Shown: positions 54,379-63,504, numbered from the stretch's first letter. The stretch is DNA of 64,000 nt from Desulfoscipio sp. XC116 (GCF_039851975.1 NZ_CP156660.1:1550001-1614000); one strand, 5' to 3'. Notes: a model not told the origin generated them from the letters alone. Translations and numbers: made by a program.

Positions 54379-55623
54379 TTACTGATTGCTCGGGTCTTCC
54401 CGGCATTCGCAGCGGTGTTCGGTGAGCGCCGGTCTGACCAGCAGGCCCGCTTTTTCTCCCCAGTTTTTGGATCCCGGGTAAAGCTGGCGCAGGGTCATGG
54501 CAATACCGTAGATCTGTCCGTGCAGATATGCCGGGTAATTATCATTTGGAGAATGGGCAGGTTCGGCTTTTTGCAGCCGGTCCACCAATTGCTGCAAGTG
54601 CGAAAAGACCGATTCTGCGTTCCGGGACGGTGGATTGGCCGGAGATTCGGCTTCTGCCGCTTCTCCGGTTTGGCTGGCGGCTACGTATTCTAAAATTGCA
54701 TATGCTGCTGTGTAATAATCCAATTCCCTTTGTTCCACTCTGTCCAGCAGTTCGTTGACCCGTCCGGACAGGTGCATTTGTTTTAAAACGCTTTGCTGCC
54801 ATTTATAATTTACAATATCCAGGGTTTCAGAGCGCATGCGTTTTTGGCGCTTGTACGCCAGTGAATGTTGCGGTGCGCCCTGTAATTGGTGCCGGCGGTG
54901 CTTCTCGATGGCTTGCATCAATTCGGCGATCCCCGTGTCTTTTAAACTGGAACATAATTTTACCGGCGGACGCCAGTCAATATCAGCCCGCTGTTGGTCG
55001 AGCATGATTTCTACTTCATTGGCGATTTTATCTGCGCCGGACAGGTCACTTTTATTAACCGCAAACACATCGGCTATTTCCATAATACCTGCCTTGATTG
55101 TCTGGATGGCGTCTCCGGCTCCGGGAGTTAAGACCACCACTGTACTGTCGGCTACATGCATAATGTCCAGTTCGGCCTGCCCCACGCCCACCGTTTCTAT
55201 AATTACATAATTGAAGCCGAAAGCATCCATAGCTTTTACTACGTCCTTGGTGGTTTTAGCCAGCCCGCCCAGACTACCCCTGGTGCCCATACTCCGGATA
55301 AACACGCCCTTATCCAGTGCGTGCTGTTGCATTCTGATGCGGTCGCCTAAAAGTGCTCCTCCGGTAAACGGGCTGGTAGGGTCGACGGCGATAATGCCCA
55401 CTGTTTTACCTGCTTGGCGCAGTTGTTTAACCACCTGGTCCACCAGTGAACTTTTGCCGGCGCCCGGTGATCCGGTGAAACCAATCACATAAGCCTGACC
55501 GGTGCGCTTAAAAAGCTCTTTTATAATTTGTTCATGCTGATCGTCCTCATTTTCCAGCAGCGATATCAGGCGGGCCAGCGCCCGCGTTTCTCCGGCCGTG
55601 AATCTATTTATTAAATCCTGCAT
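54379..55623 (-). CDS. meaB: Methylmalonyl-CoA mutase-associated GTPase MeaB, with C-terminal extension
   Basis: MeaB (ArgK) is a G3E GTPase that protects and reloads B12 mutases. Motifs are Walker A GFTGSPGAGKSSLVDQV, VDPTSPFTGGALLGDRIRMQ, the switch region IIETVGVGQAELDIMH and the base motif NKSDL. It presumably serves the mutase encoded at 13673-15754, some 38 kb away. Typical MeaB is about 310-330 residues; this one has about 90 extra residues after a Gly/Ala/Glu/Pro/Ser linker (near 325-345). The extra part is helical (FSHLQQLVDRLQKA, YLHGQIYGIAMTLRQLY) and ends with CECREDPSNQ. ATG 55623 is preferred, with TAGGAGGTG upstream; GTG 55635 is inside that site. Confidence 0.93.
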   Translation of the reverse strand: MQDLINRFTAGETRALARLISLLENEDDQHEQIIKELFKRTGQAYVIGFTGSPGAGKSSLVDQVVKQLRQAGKTVGIIAVDPTSPFTGGALLGDRIRMQQHALDKGVFIRSMGTRGSLGGLAKTTKDVVKAMDAFGFNYVIIETVGVGQAELDIMHVADSTVVVLTPGAGDAIQTIKAGIMEIADVFAVNKSDLSGADKIANEVEIMLDQQRADIDWRPPVKLCSSLKDTGIAELMQAIEKHRRHQLQGAPQHSLAYKRQKRMRSETLDIVNYKWQQSVLKQMHLSGRVNELLDRVEQRELDYYTAAYAILEYVAASQTGEAAEAESPANPPSRNAESVFSHLQQLVDRLQKAEPAHSPNDNYPAYLHGQIYGIAMTLRQLYPGSKNWGEKAGLLVRPALTEHRCECREDPSNQ

Positions 55624-55721
55624 TTCAAAATGCACCTCCTAGATTTGCGCGGCATATCATGTATAATGCAAGTTTCTCCGGCCAAAGGTTGAAATCCTGT
55701 CTGAATTATCTATATTCGCAA

Positions 55722-55748
55722 ATAAAAAGCCTCCCAGTACCTGGGAGG
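55722..55748 (-). terminator. Terminator after trxB
   Basis: CCTCCCAG at 55730-55737 pairs with CTGGGAGG at 55741-55748. On the minus strand the stem is followed by CTTTTTATT. It lies about 160 bp after the trxB stop. Confidence 0.82.
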
Positions 55749-55906
55749 GCCGGGAATACCGTTTTATAGTTCATTTTTCCGTTTACACCTGGATTTTTAC
55801 CATTTAAGAGATAATCATTTCCCTAACTTTATTTTGCACATAAAATAAACCTAGTAAATTGTTAATAATGTTAATAACCTAATCTCCTCTCCCTTTCTCC
55901 GCTGTA

Positions 55907-56845
55907 TCAATTAGATACAGCTATTTTTTTGTGGCTTTCGATATATTTTTCCGCTGCTACAGCCGCTATGGCACCATCGGCCACAGCGGTAACCACCTGG
56001 CGAAGGGTTTTTTGCCTGATGTCGCCGGCGGCATAAATGCCCTGCCGGGAAGTGTGCATATTTTCATCAGTTATGATATACCCGCGCTCATCCAGTTTAA
56101 TCAACCCGGCTACCAGGTCGGATACCGGCCGTGTGCCGACATAAATAAAAATACCGTTCACGGCCAGCAGCTCAGTTTCTCCATTGCGGACATCCTTAAG
56201 GGTAATTTCCGTTACTGTTGCCTCGCCTGAAATTTTTTCTACTACGCTGTGCCAGTGCAAAACAATTTTTTCATTATCCAAGGCCCGCTGTTGGAGAATT
56301 TTAGTGGCCCTTAATTCACCCCGTCTGTGAATGATATGTACCTTGCCGGCAAATTTAGTTAGATAAATAGCTTCCTCAATTGCCGAGTCGCCGCCTCCGA
56401 CCACGGCAACCTCCTTATCTCTGAAAAATGCACCGTCACAGGTCGCGCAATAGGAGACACCACGGCCGTGGAATTCTTTTTCACCGGGAGCTTTTAGTTT
56501 TTGTGGTTGAGCGCCGGTGGCCAGGATGATGGTTTTTGCGGTAATAGCTTCTTCATCGGTGTTAATGGTAAAAAAGTCTTCCCCTGCTTCTATTGTTTCA
56601 GCGGTGGCCGATTTTACCTCCATGCCGAATCGACGTGCCTGGGCATCCATTTGCATCATTAATTCAGGACCACCAACACCTTCGGCAAAACCCGGGTAGT
56701 TTTCAATAAACTCGGTGCTGGCGGCCAGGCCTCCGGGCATACCCTTTTCCAGCAGCAGTGTTTTTAAGGCCGCTCTGGATGCGTATATTCCCGCGGCCAG
56801 TCCGGCCGGACCGCCGCCGATGATAATTACATCATATAGACTCAA
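55907..56845 (-). CDS. trxB: Thioredoxin reductase
   Basis: This FAD/NAD(P)H enzyme reduces thioredoxin. Motifs are the FAD loop VIIIGGGPAGLAAGIYASR, the redox-active disulfide SYCATCDGAFF, the nucleotide-binding loop AVVGGGDSAIEEAIYL and the C-terminal IYAAGDIRQKTLRQVVTAVADGA. Acidic or arginine residues that would fix NADPH preference (HRRGELRAT) are present: HRRxxxR favours NADPH. TTG 56845 has GGGGG 8 bp upstream and gives 312 residues; ATG 56860 has no ribosome site. No thioredoxin gene is next to it. Confidence 0.94.
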   Translation of the reverse strand: MSLYDVIIIGGGPAGLAAGIYASRAALKTLLLEKGMPGGLAASTEFIENYPGFAEGVGGPELMMQMDAQARRFGMEVKSATAETIEAGEDFFTINTDEEAITAKTIILATGAQPQKLKAPGEKEFHGRGVSYCATCDGAFFRDKEVAVVGGGDSAIEEAIYLTKFAGKVHIIHRRGELRATKILQQRALDNEKIVLHWHSVVEKISGEATVTEITLKDVRNGETELLAVNGIFIYVGTRPVSDLVAGLIKLDERGYIITDENMHTSRQGIYAAGDIRQKTLRQVVTAVADGAIAAVAAEKYIESHKKIAVSN

Positions 56846-56952
56846 TATTATAACCCCCATGTGGTAAAATTTTAAGTATAATATCGCAGTTTTGCGATAC
56901 TGTCAACGGCGCGGCCACATTTCAATGTAATAAACGGGTAAAAATATGACAG

Positions 56953-57657
56953 TTATTCGCCCAGGTAAGCCTTTCTAACTGCCGGATTGCTGGCCATTTC
57001 CTCAGCTGTTCCCGAAAGCGCGATGCCGCCGGTTTCCAAAACATAGGCGTGTTGGGCTATGGATAAAGCCATGTAGGCATTTTGCTCAACCAGTAGTATG
57101 GTAGTGCCTGACTCGTTGATCTCTTTGGCAATGGAGAATATTTCCTGCACCAGCATGGGAGCCAATCCCATGGATGGCTCATCCATGAGCAGCAATTTGG
57201 GTTTGGACATCAGTGCCCGGCCAATGGCCAGCATTTGTTGCTCTCCGCCGCTCAGCGTACCGGCCAGCTGATTCCGCCTTTCTTTTAGCCTTTGAAAACG
57301 AGCAAAAACGCTTTCAATGGATTCCTTGACCTCCGCTTTATTTTTCCTTATATAGGCGCCCATTTCCAGGTTTTCCAATACCGTCATGCGAGAGAAAACC
57401 CGCCTGCCCTCAGGAACCAGTGAGATGCCCGCTTCCACCACTTTGTGCGGCGGTAATTTGCTGATCTCGGTGCCCCGGTATTTTATAGAGCCGCTTTTGG
57501 GGTGCAGTATACCGGAAATATTGCGTAAAGTAGTGCTTTTCCCCGCCCCGTTGGCACCAATTAAGGCGACGATTTCCCCTTCACGCACTTCAAAGGATAT
57601 ACCGCTTAATGCGTTGATGGCACCGTACGAGTAGTATAGATTTTCCACGCTGAGCAT
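56953..57657 (-). CDS. livF: Branched-chain amino-acid ABC transporter ATPase LivF
   Basis: The 234-residue ATPase carries Walker A IGANGAGKSTTLRNISGIL, signature LSGGEQQMLAIGRALMSKP and Walker B LLLMDEPSMGLAPMLVQEIF. VPEGRRVFSRMTVLENLEMG is the LivF-type Q-loop region that separates it from LivG. It is the last gene of the five-gene liv unit and starts 3 bp after livG. With LivG it powers uptake through the LivH/LivM permease. Confidence 0.94.
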   Translation of the reverse strand: MLSVENLYYSYGAINALSGISFEVREGEIVALIGANGAGKSTTLRNISGILHPKSGSIKYRGTEISKLPPHKVVEAGISLVPEGRRVFSRMTVLENLEMGAYIRKNKAEVKESIESVFARFQRLKERRNQLAGTLSGGEQQMLAIGRALMSKPKLLLMDEPSMGLAPMLVQEIFSIAKEINESGTTILLVEQNAYMALSIAQHAYVLETGGIALSGTAEEMASNPAVRKAYLGE

Positions 57658-57660
57658 CTC

Positions 57661-58428
57661 TTACCCTACTTTCTTTCCCAGGTAGGCTTCAATTACCGCC
57701 GGGTTGCGCTGCACCTCCGCCGGTGTGCCGCTGGTGATTTTTTTGCCGTAATCCAGTACGGTTACCATTTCCGCCAGGTTCATGACAAATTTCATATCAT
57801 GTTCCACTAAGAAAACAGTAATGCCCATATTTTGAATTTTTTTAATCATTTTGGCCAGGGTTTCTTTCTCAATGGGATTCATGCCTGCAGCCGGTTCGTC
57901 AAGGCATAGCAAAGAGGGATTTGTAGCCAGGGCCCGGGCCATTTCCAGCCTGCGCTGCTCTCCGTAGGACAGATTGCCGGCCATTTCGTCGGCCTTATCC
58001 GCCAGTTCCATTAAGGCCAGGCAATCCAAAGACTGCTGTCGGGTGTGCGCCTCTTCTTTCTTGATGGATGAAGTGCGCAGCAGTGCACCGATAAAACTGG
58101 CTTTGATCCGGCAATGATGACCAATCCTAACATTATCCATAACGGATAAATTGCTGAACAGGCGGATGTTCTGAAATGTTCTGGCGATGCCCAGCTTGGT
58201 AATGATATGGGGTGCCAATTGGCTAATTATTTGACCACGGAAAGAAATTTGCCCTTTAGAAGGCGCGTAAATCCCCGTGACCAGATTGAAAATAGTACTT
58301 TTACCGGCTCCGTTGGGACCGATTAAAGCCCTGATACTGCCTTCCGGTAAAGCCATATTTAGACTGTCCACAGCGGTAAGTCCGCCAAATTTAATGGTTA
58401 CGTTGTCAAGTTTCAACAACTCAGACAA
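57661..58428 (-). CDS. livG: Branched-chain amino-acid ABC transporter ATPase LivG
   Basis: The 255 residues have Walker A IGPNGAGKSTIFNLVTGIY, the LivG-type insertion GIARTFQNIRLFSNLSVMDN, signature LSYGEQRRLEMARALATNP and Walker B LLCLDEPAAGMNPIEKETLA, and end with EVQRNPAVIEAYLG. TTG 58428 is chosen because GGGAG lies 8 bp upstream; GTG 58437 would overlap it. It sits between livM and livF with very short gaps. Confidence 0.94.
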   Translation of the reverse strand: MSELLKLDNVTIKFGGLTAVDSLNMALPEGSIRALIGPNGAGKSTIFNLVTGIYAPSKGQISFRGQIISQLAPHIITKLGIARTFQNIRLFSNLSVMDNVRIGHHCRIKASFIGALLRTSSIKKEEAHTRQQSLDCLALMELADKADEMAGNLSYGEQRRLEMARALATNPSLLCLDEPAAGMNPIEKETLAKMIKKIQNMGITVFLVEHDMKFVMNLAEMVTVLDYGKKITSGTPAEVQRNPAVIEAYLGKKVG

Positions 58429-58447
58429 TATTAACACTCCCTGTTAT

Positions 58448-59344
58448 CTATGCATCACCCGATAAGGTGTTTTTTTTATTTTTTTGTTTTAAAGCATGTA
58501 TTGCTTTGGCTAAATCCACTCCGCCCAACAGACCTTTGGGCCGGAAAATCATCATGGTCACCATTAACGCGCCATAGATCATCATCCGGTATTCATCCAC
58601 AAAACGCAAAAACTCCGGAGCCAGGGTAAGTATGGTGGTGCCCAGAACAGTGCCGGGAATGCTGCCCAGTCCGCCCAGCACGACAAAAGTAAGATAGTCA
58701 AAGGAACGGGAAAAACCGAAATCGGTGGGATTTAAATATTGGATCATGTGCGCGTATAGGCCGCCCCCGATGCCCGCAAAAAAAGTGCCGATACCAAAGG
58801 CTTGAATTTTATAAGCCGTAGTATTGATACCCATGACATGAGCGGCAATCTCATCCTCCCGGATAGCTAAGAGCGCCCTGCCGAAACGTGAATTTTGAAG
58901 TCTGTACATGCTCCAGATAGTGATCACCACTAATATAAAAACGAGGGTCAGGCTGGTATTTTTGGCGATGCCCGAAAGGCCAATGGTGCCGCCGGTGATT
59001 TCTGTATTCTGAAATACGACAATGACTATTTCACAAAAGCCCAAAGTGGCAATGCCCAGGTAGTCGCCGGTGAGGCGCAAAATGGGAAAACCCAGCAATA
59101 TTCCCACCAAGGCGGCCAATAAGCCGCCCAGCAGCAACGAAGCTAAAAAAGGCAGCTGCAACCGGGTGGTTAAAATGGCTGCGGTATAGGCACCTATGCT
59201 CACAAAGGCCGCGTGACCGAAGGAAAGCTGGCCTGTGACGCCTGTAATAAAGTTGAGTCCCAGGGCGATAATAATATAAATGCCCACCAGTGTAAAAATT
59301 TTTATATAATATGGGCTGATTAGATTGGCTATTAAACTGTCCAC
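58448..59344 (-). CDS. livM: Branched-chain amino-acid ABC transporter permease LivM
   Basis: This 298-residue membrane protein has eight to nine helices. LivM features are NFITGVTGQLSFGHAAFVSI near the start, REDEIAAHVMGINTTAYKIQ (the EAA-like loop that contacts the ATPases) and FVVLGGLGSIPGTVLGTTIL. The GTG start has AAGGAAGG upstream but at a long distance, so translational coupling to livH (stop 8 bp upstream) is likely. With LivH it forms the inner-membrane channel. Confidence 0.93.
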   Translation of the reverse strand: MDSLIANLISPYYIKIFTLVGIYIIIALGLNFITGVTGQLSFGHAAFVSIGAYTAAILTTRLQLPFLASLLLGGLLAALVGILLGFPILRLTGDYLGIATLGFCEIVIVVFQNTEITGGTIGLSGIAKNTSLTLVFILVVITIWSMYRLQNSRFGRALLAIREDEIAAHVMGINTTAYKIQAFGIGTFFAGIGGGLYAHMIQYLNPTDFGFSRSFDYLTFVVLGGLGSIPGTVLGTTILTLAPEFLRFVDEYRMMIYGALMVTMMIFRPKGLLGGVDLAKAIHALKQKNKKNTLSGDA

Positions 59345-59352
59345 TTTTGGTA

Positions 59353-60225
59353 TTACACCTTCCTTTGAATGGGCCGCCCGAGTAATCCGGTGGGTTTAAA
59401 GAGCAACACCAGTATCAATAAAGTGAAAGCTATGGCGTCACGGTAACCGCCGTACCCTATAGCCACCCCCGTTACCTCTGCTATGCCCAGGAAAAGGCCG
59501 CCCAGCATGGCGCCCGGAATGCTGCCGATACCTCCCAGCACCGCCGCACAAAATGCTTTCAGCCCGGCCATGACGCCCATCAGCGGATGTATGCTGTTAA
59601 AATACATCCCTACCATCACGCCTCCGGCTGCGGCCAAGGAAGAGCCGATGGCAAAGGTAAATGATATGACTCTGTTAACATTAATACCCATCAAACTGGC
59701 CGTGTCATAGTCCTCCGAGGCGGCCCGCATAGCCTTGCCAATCTTCACGTATTTAACAATAAGCTGTAACCCGATCATCATTACGCCGGCCAGTATTAAA
59801 ATAATGAGCTGTACTTTGGAAACAGTTACCGAACCGATATGATAAAGCTGGTCATCAACAACCTGGGGGAATCCCACTGCCTGTGGGCCGGCCAGGACGG
59901 TCATCAGCGTTTGCAAAAAGATAGACACACCGATGGCAGAAATAAGCGGCGCCAGCCGGGTGGAGCGTCGCAGCGGTTTATAAGCAATGCGCTCCACGGA
60001 TACGCCGATTATAATACATACAGCCATAGCCATGAACAATGCTAAAAATATATTTATTTTGAAAACGGCTACCGCTATTACGCCTACAAATGCTCCGATC
60101 ATGTAAATTTCGCCGTGGGCAAAATTTATGAGCTGGATAATGCCGTACACCATGGTATAACCCAGGGCAATCAGGGCATAGGTAGACCCGAGGGTAATCC
60201 CGTTAATCAGCTGCTGCCAAAACAT
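59353..60225 (-). CDS. livH: Branched-chain amino-acid ABC transporter permease LivH
   Basis: The 290 residues start MFWQQLINGITLGSTYALIA and include YTMVYGIIQLINFAHGEIYM, typical of LivH. The ATPase-contact loop is MRAASEDYDTASLMGINVNR, and FCAAVLGGIGSIPGAMLGGL lies near the end. About eight membrane helices are predicted. ATG 60225 has AGGAGG upstream; the frame is open 17 codons earlier, but through the hairpin at 60252-60270. It follows livJ-type gene expression after that hairpin. Confidence 0.94.
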   Translation of the reverse strand: MFWQQLINGITLGSTYALIALGYTMVYGIIQLINFAHGEIYMIGAFVGVIAVAVFKINIFLALFMAMAVCIIIGVSVERIAYKPLRRSTRLAPLISAIGVSIFLQTLMTVLAGPQAVGFPQVVDDQLYHIGSVTVSKVQLIILILAGVMMIGLQLIVKYVKIGKAMRAASEDYDTASLMGINVNRVISFTFAIGSSLAAAGGVMVGMYFNSIHPLMGVMAGLKAFCAAVLGGIGSIPGAMLGGLFLGIAEVTGVAIGYGGYRDAIAFTLLILVLLFKPTGLLGRPIQRKV

Positions 60226-60251
60226 AGCATTCCTCCTGTAAGAATGGGACA

Positions 60252-60270
60252 GCCATCGCATAGCGATGGC
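60252..60270 (-). promoter_or_regulatory. Intercistronic hairpin between the binding-protein gene and livH
   Basis: GCCATCGC at 60252-60259 pairs exactly with GCGATGGC at 60263-60270. It has no T-run. Such hairpins after binding-protein genes often protect the upstream mRNA, giving more binding protein than permease. Confidence 0.6.
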
Positions 60271-60294
60271 CGCCACCAGTTTGGGAATCGTAAA

Positions 60295-61497
60295 TTAATC
60301 CGCTGTAACAGGTATAGCCGCTTTGATCGTCCATTCCCTACTGCCGCCATCGCCTGTGGGCGCCACCTCAAGCAGGTAAACCGGGCTCTTAATGGGTTCA
60401 CGGTTTTCCCTGATGGTAATGGTGCCGGTCACACCCTGCCAGTCCTTGGTTTGGGCCAAGCTATCTCTAAATACTTTGGGATCGGTGCTTTGGGCGTTTT
60501 TAATGGCGTCTGCAATCAGCATAACGGCGTCATAACCCTGGGCTGAAAACATGTCGGGCAATTTGTTGTCATTAGCGGACTGGTATTTATCAATGAAGCC
60601 TTTGGTTTTGGCGTTATCGGTTTTGGTGTCGGGAGCAAAGCCGGTATAAACCATGCTGCCTTCAACGGCGGCTTCACCCATTTCCCATAGCACCGGAGAC
60701 AGCAGGCCGTCGCCGCCAACCAACACTTGTTTCATGCCCTGTTTGCGCACTTCTTTCATAAATAGACCGCCCTCTGTGTAGTAACCCGTGAATACAATAC
60801 CGTCAAATTCCTTGCCGGTGAGGTTGGTCACCTGAGCGCTGAAGTTGGTGTCGCCGTCCTTGATTTGCTGCTCGGTGACAATTTCCACACCGTATTTATT
60901 CAAAGCATCTTTAAAAATTTTGCTCAGTCCTACGCTGTAATCATTATTAATTGATGTAACCAGAGCTACCTTTTTCCAGCCCAGTTCCTCAGTGCAATAC
61001 TTGGTAACGGCCGGAGCCGCCAGAGCGTCAAGGAGAGTGTCCCGGAAAATGAAATCGCCGATTTCTACCACACCTGTGCCCACTGCACCGGCGGAAAGGA
61101 GTACCACCTGGTTATCCTGGGCGATAGGCGCGGCGATTTTGGTTAACCCGGTGGTGGGATCGCCTACGATGGCCACAACTTTGTTATTGTTGATTAATTT
61201 ATCGGTGACGGTAGAAGCCTCGGAATTTTTGCTGCCGTGGTCATCTTCAACAATGACCACCTCTTTTCCCAGAATACCGCCGCCGGCGTTAATATCTTCC
61301 GCGGCCATCTTCATACCCTTGAGGGTTTCTAGGCCGTAACTGGCATGTCCACCTGTTTTGGCGCCTAAAAAGCCGATTTTGATGGCGTCATCGGCCTTGG
61401 TCTGCTGCTTGCCGCCCGAGTCAGATGAGCCGCAGCCGGCCAGAGCAACCAGCGAAAAAATCAAAACGGTAAGCAGTGCTATTAACTTTTTATTCAC
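60295..61497 (-). CDS. livJ: Branched-chain amino-acid-binding lipoprotein (LivJ/LivK-like)
   Basis: This is the extracellular substrate-binding protein of the Liv system. A lipoprotein signal (KLIALLTVLIFSLVALAGCG) ends at the lipobox LAGC, so the mature protein is lipid-anchored at the cysteine. A Ser/Gly-rich tether follows, then the two-lobed periplasmic-binding fold, starting IKIGFLGAKTGGHASYGLET with AGGGILGKEV and SAGAVGTG. GTG 61497 follows GGGGAGG; an ATG at 61515 would overlap that site. At 400 residues it is normal. The exact ligand (leucine, isoleucine, valine or another amide or acid) cannot be told. Confidence 0.94.
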   Translation of the reverse strand: MNKKLIALLTVLIFSLVALAGCGSSDSGGKQQTKADDAIKIGFLGAKTGGHASYGLETLKGMKMAAEDINAGGGILGKEVVIVEDDHGSKNSEASTVTDKLINNNKVVAIVGDPTTGLTKIAAPIAQDNQVVLLSAGAVGTGVVEIGDFIFRDTLLDALAAPAVTKYCTEELGWKKVALVTSINNDYSVGLSKIFKDALNKYGVEIVTEQQIKDGDTNFSAQVTNLTGKEFDGIVFTGYYTEGGLFMKEVRKQGMKQVLVGGDGLLSPVLWEMGEAAVEGSMVYTGFAPDTKTDNAKTKGFIDKYQSANDNKLPDMFSAQGYDAVMLIADAIKNAQSTDPKVFRDSLAQTKDWQGVTGTITIRENREPIKSPVYLLEVAPTGDGGSREWTIKAAIPVTAD

Positions 61498-61564
61498 TAT
61501 TTTTATCCTCCCCATATAACTAATAGGTAACCAACCTTTTGTTGTGTCTCACCTCCGTGCCTGC

Positions 61565-61673
61565 AGTATAAAATAAAGTAGTACCTTCGGCAATAATCAG
61601 CTATATTCCTGCTTATAAGAAAAAAATGTTGAAGAAAAGTTTGAATTATCAGGTAAATCAGTGCTATATACAA
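61565..61673 (-). promoter_or_regulatory. Two candidate sigma-A promoters for the liv operon
   Basis: On the minus strand, TTGTAT-N17-GATAAT spans 61673-61645 and TTGCCG-N17-TATACT spans 61593-61565. Both have ideal spacing and point to the binding-protein gene. Which is used is not known. Confidence 0.55.
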
Positions 61674-61757
61674 ACCATATCTTTTATGCTGCGGCGGTAA
61701 ACCCGCTGGAAAAAGTCCAGGGTTTCAATGATAGCGTAAATTAACAATGTGGATCTA

Positions 61758-62507
61758 TTAAGAGGCATTTTTTTGCGCTACGTAAAAATGGCGTATACTA
61801 TTGGTCCGGATGGGTTCAAAGGTAAAGGCGTTAAAGCTGCCCAGCAAAGTAAATCCCGTCTGCCCCAGGCAGCCGGCGATTTCCTCCGGATGGTAAGCCT
61901 TTTCCCGATGGTTTTCAGTAAATTTATGGTATATATCGTTTTCCCGCACAAATCCGGTTAGTTTAATATTCCAGGTGTTTTGGCTGTTATGATAATCTGT
62001 TTCCCAAATCAAAGTCATATCCCGGTCATCTATTACGGTAACATTGTTGTTATCCGCCTTGGACAGCCAGTGCACTGCGTTGAGGTCGAAAATAAAGGCT
62101 CCTTTATCTTCTAAATGCCTGTGCACCTGTTGGAAGGTGCGCCTAATATCACCAATATCCAACAAATAATTCAAGCCGTCGTGAAAACAGGTGACCAGCC
62201 CCACCTTTTCCGGCAGTTTAAAACTGCGCATATCCTGCTTAAAAAAATCAATGGATAGGTTTGCGGCGGCTGTTTTAGAACGGGCTAAATCCAGCATTTC
62301 ACCGGCCAGGTCAATGCCGGTGGCCTTATACCCGCGTCTGGCCAAGGGAATCAGCGTGTTGCCGGTGCCGCAAGCCAGATCGACCACACTGTCGGTATGC
62401 AGCTGAAAGTGGTTTAGCAGTTCTTCCAGATAATCAATCCAGCCCTCAAAGTCCACTCCGGCTACAAGGTAATCATATATGTAAGATAAACCGCCGTATT
62501 GGCTCAT
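61758..62507 (-). CDS. Class I SAM-dependent methyltransferase
   Basis: The 249-residue protein has a Rossmann methyltransferase core: motif I VVDLACGTGNTLIPLARRGY, the acidic loop ATGIDLAGEMLDLARSKTAA, FFKQDMRSF and the post-motif segment FHDGLNYLLDIGDIR. A substrate-side domain rich in aromatic residues (VHWLSKADN, LIWETDYHNSQNTWNIKLTG) occupies the second half. The overall pattern is of small-molecule methyltransferases; the substrate is unknown. The ribosome site is weak. It lies 70 bp downstream of adk on the same strand, separated by a strong hairpin. Confidence 0.88.
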   Translation of the reverse strand: MSQYGGLSYIYDYLVAGVDFEGWIDYLEELLNHFQLHTDSVVDLACGTGNTLIPLARRGYKATGIDLAGEMLDLARSKTAAANLSIDFFKQDMRSFKLPEKVGLVTCFHDGLNYLLDIGDIRRTFQQVHRHLEDKGAFIFDLNAVHWLSKADNNNVTVIDDRDMTLIWETDYHNSQNTWNIKLTGFVRENDIYHKFTENHREKAYHPEEIAGCLGQTGFTLLGSFNAFTFEPIRTNSIRHFYVAQKNAS

Positions 62508-62540
62508 TAACTATCACGTCCGGTATTGTTTAATTTAACA

Positions 62541-62567
62541 GAGCCCCCGGCTGCGGACCGGGGGCTC
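62541..62567 (-). terminator. Terminator-like hairpin after adk
   Basis: GAGCCCCCGG at 62541-62550 pairs perfectly with CCGGGGGCTC at 62558-62567. On the minus strand it is followed by TGTTAAATT, a poor T-run, so termination may be partial. Confidence 0.65.
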
Positions 62568-62577
62568 TAGGTTACTG

Positions 62578-63222
62578 TTATTTCTTAAGGGTAGTCAGTA
62601 TATCCTCGAGCACCTTTTTAATTTCCTGGTCGCCGTTGATATTCAGCAGTAATCGTTGGGCGGCGTAGTAATCAATCAGCGGCTGAGTCTGCGCTTCGTA
62701 AACATCCAGACGGTTGCCCACCGCTTCTTCGTTGTCGTCACTGCGCTGGTACAGTTCGCCGCCGCAACTGTTGCACTTACCCTCCACCTCGGGCTTATTA
62801 AACAGCATATGGTAGCTGGCCCCACAGCCGCGGCATACCCGGCGGCCGGTTAAACGGGCCATCAGTTTTTCCCGGGGCACTGCGATGTTGATTACGCTGT
62901 CCAGCTTGATATCCATTGCCTGCAGAGTGGCGTCCAGCGCCTTGGCCTGCTCAATGGTGCGGGGAAAACCGTCCAGCAAAAAGCCGGCGGCACAGTCGGG
63001 CTTTAAAAGGCGATCCTTGACCATACCCACCACTACCTCATCGGGTACCAGAGCGCCCTTATCCATATATTCCTTGGCCTTTTTGCCCATATCGGTACCT
63101 TCTTTAATGGCGGCCCGGAACATGTCGCCGGTGGAAATATGGGTAATATTCAATTCCTTGACCAGCACTTCGGCCTGGGTACCTTTTCCGGCTCCCGGAG
63201 GCCCCATAATTAAAAGTTTCAA
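62578..63222 (-). CDS. adk: Adenylate kinase, zinc-containing lid type
   Basis: It interconverts ATP plus AMP with two ADP. Motifs are the P-loop [25 protein letters not shown], the AMP-site [15 protein letters not shown] and the lid [13 protein letters not shown] with [15 protein letters not shown]. The four lid cysteines (CRGC and CNSC) form the structural zinc site usual in Gram-positive enzymes. At 214 residues it is normal. TTG 63222 has GGAGGAGGGG upstream. Most Firmicutes keep adk in the ribosomal secY-adk-map cluster; here it stands alone, so it may be a second copy or a moved gene. Confidence 0.95.
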   Translation of the reverse strand: MKLLIMGPPGAGKGTQAEVLVKELNITHISTGDMFRAAIKEGTDMGKKAKEYMDKGALVPDEVVVGMVKDRLLKPDCAAGFLLDGFPRTIEQAKALDATLQAMDIKLDSVINIAVPREKLMARLTGRRVCRGCGASYHMLFNKPEVEGKCNSCGGELYQRSDDNEEAVGNRLDVYEAQTQPLIDYYAAQRLLLNINGDQEIKKVLEDILTTLKK

Positions 63223-63364
63223 AAAAATTCCCCTCCTCCATGTAATACAAAAATAATCAGCTTGTACATATTATAGCATTAATATTAAACAGTGAAAATA
63301 ATAAAATGCTTATCGATGATTGCCTGGCGAAGACCACTTGGTTGTTAAATAATACGTTTTATGT

Positions 63365-63384
63365 AGTGTCAAAATATTGACACT
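63365..63384. promoter_or_regulatory. Perfect 20-bp palindrome AGTGTCAA-AATA-TTGACACT
   Basis: Two 8-bp arms flank AATA in the gap between adk and the sigma-54 activator gene. It has no flanking T-run, so it is more like an operator than a terminator. The binder is unknown. Confidence 0.45.
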
Positions 63385-63504
63385 TGGCCGGTAATACAAG
63401 TTATGTGCGTATCAGCTTGTTCTATCCGGGCTTTGGCGGTCAGGCAGACGGGCATTATACCTGGTATGGTATGGATGGCGTTTTAACTGCGGATGTTAGG
63501 CATG

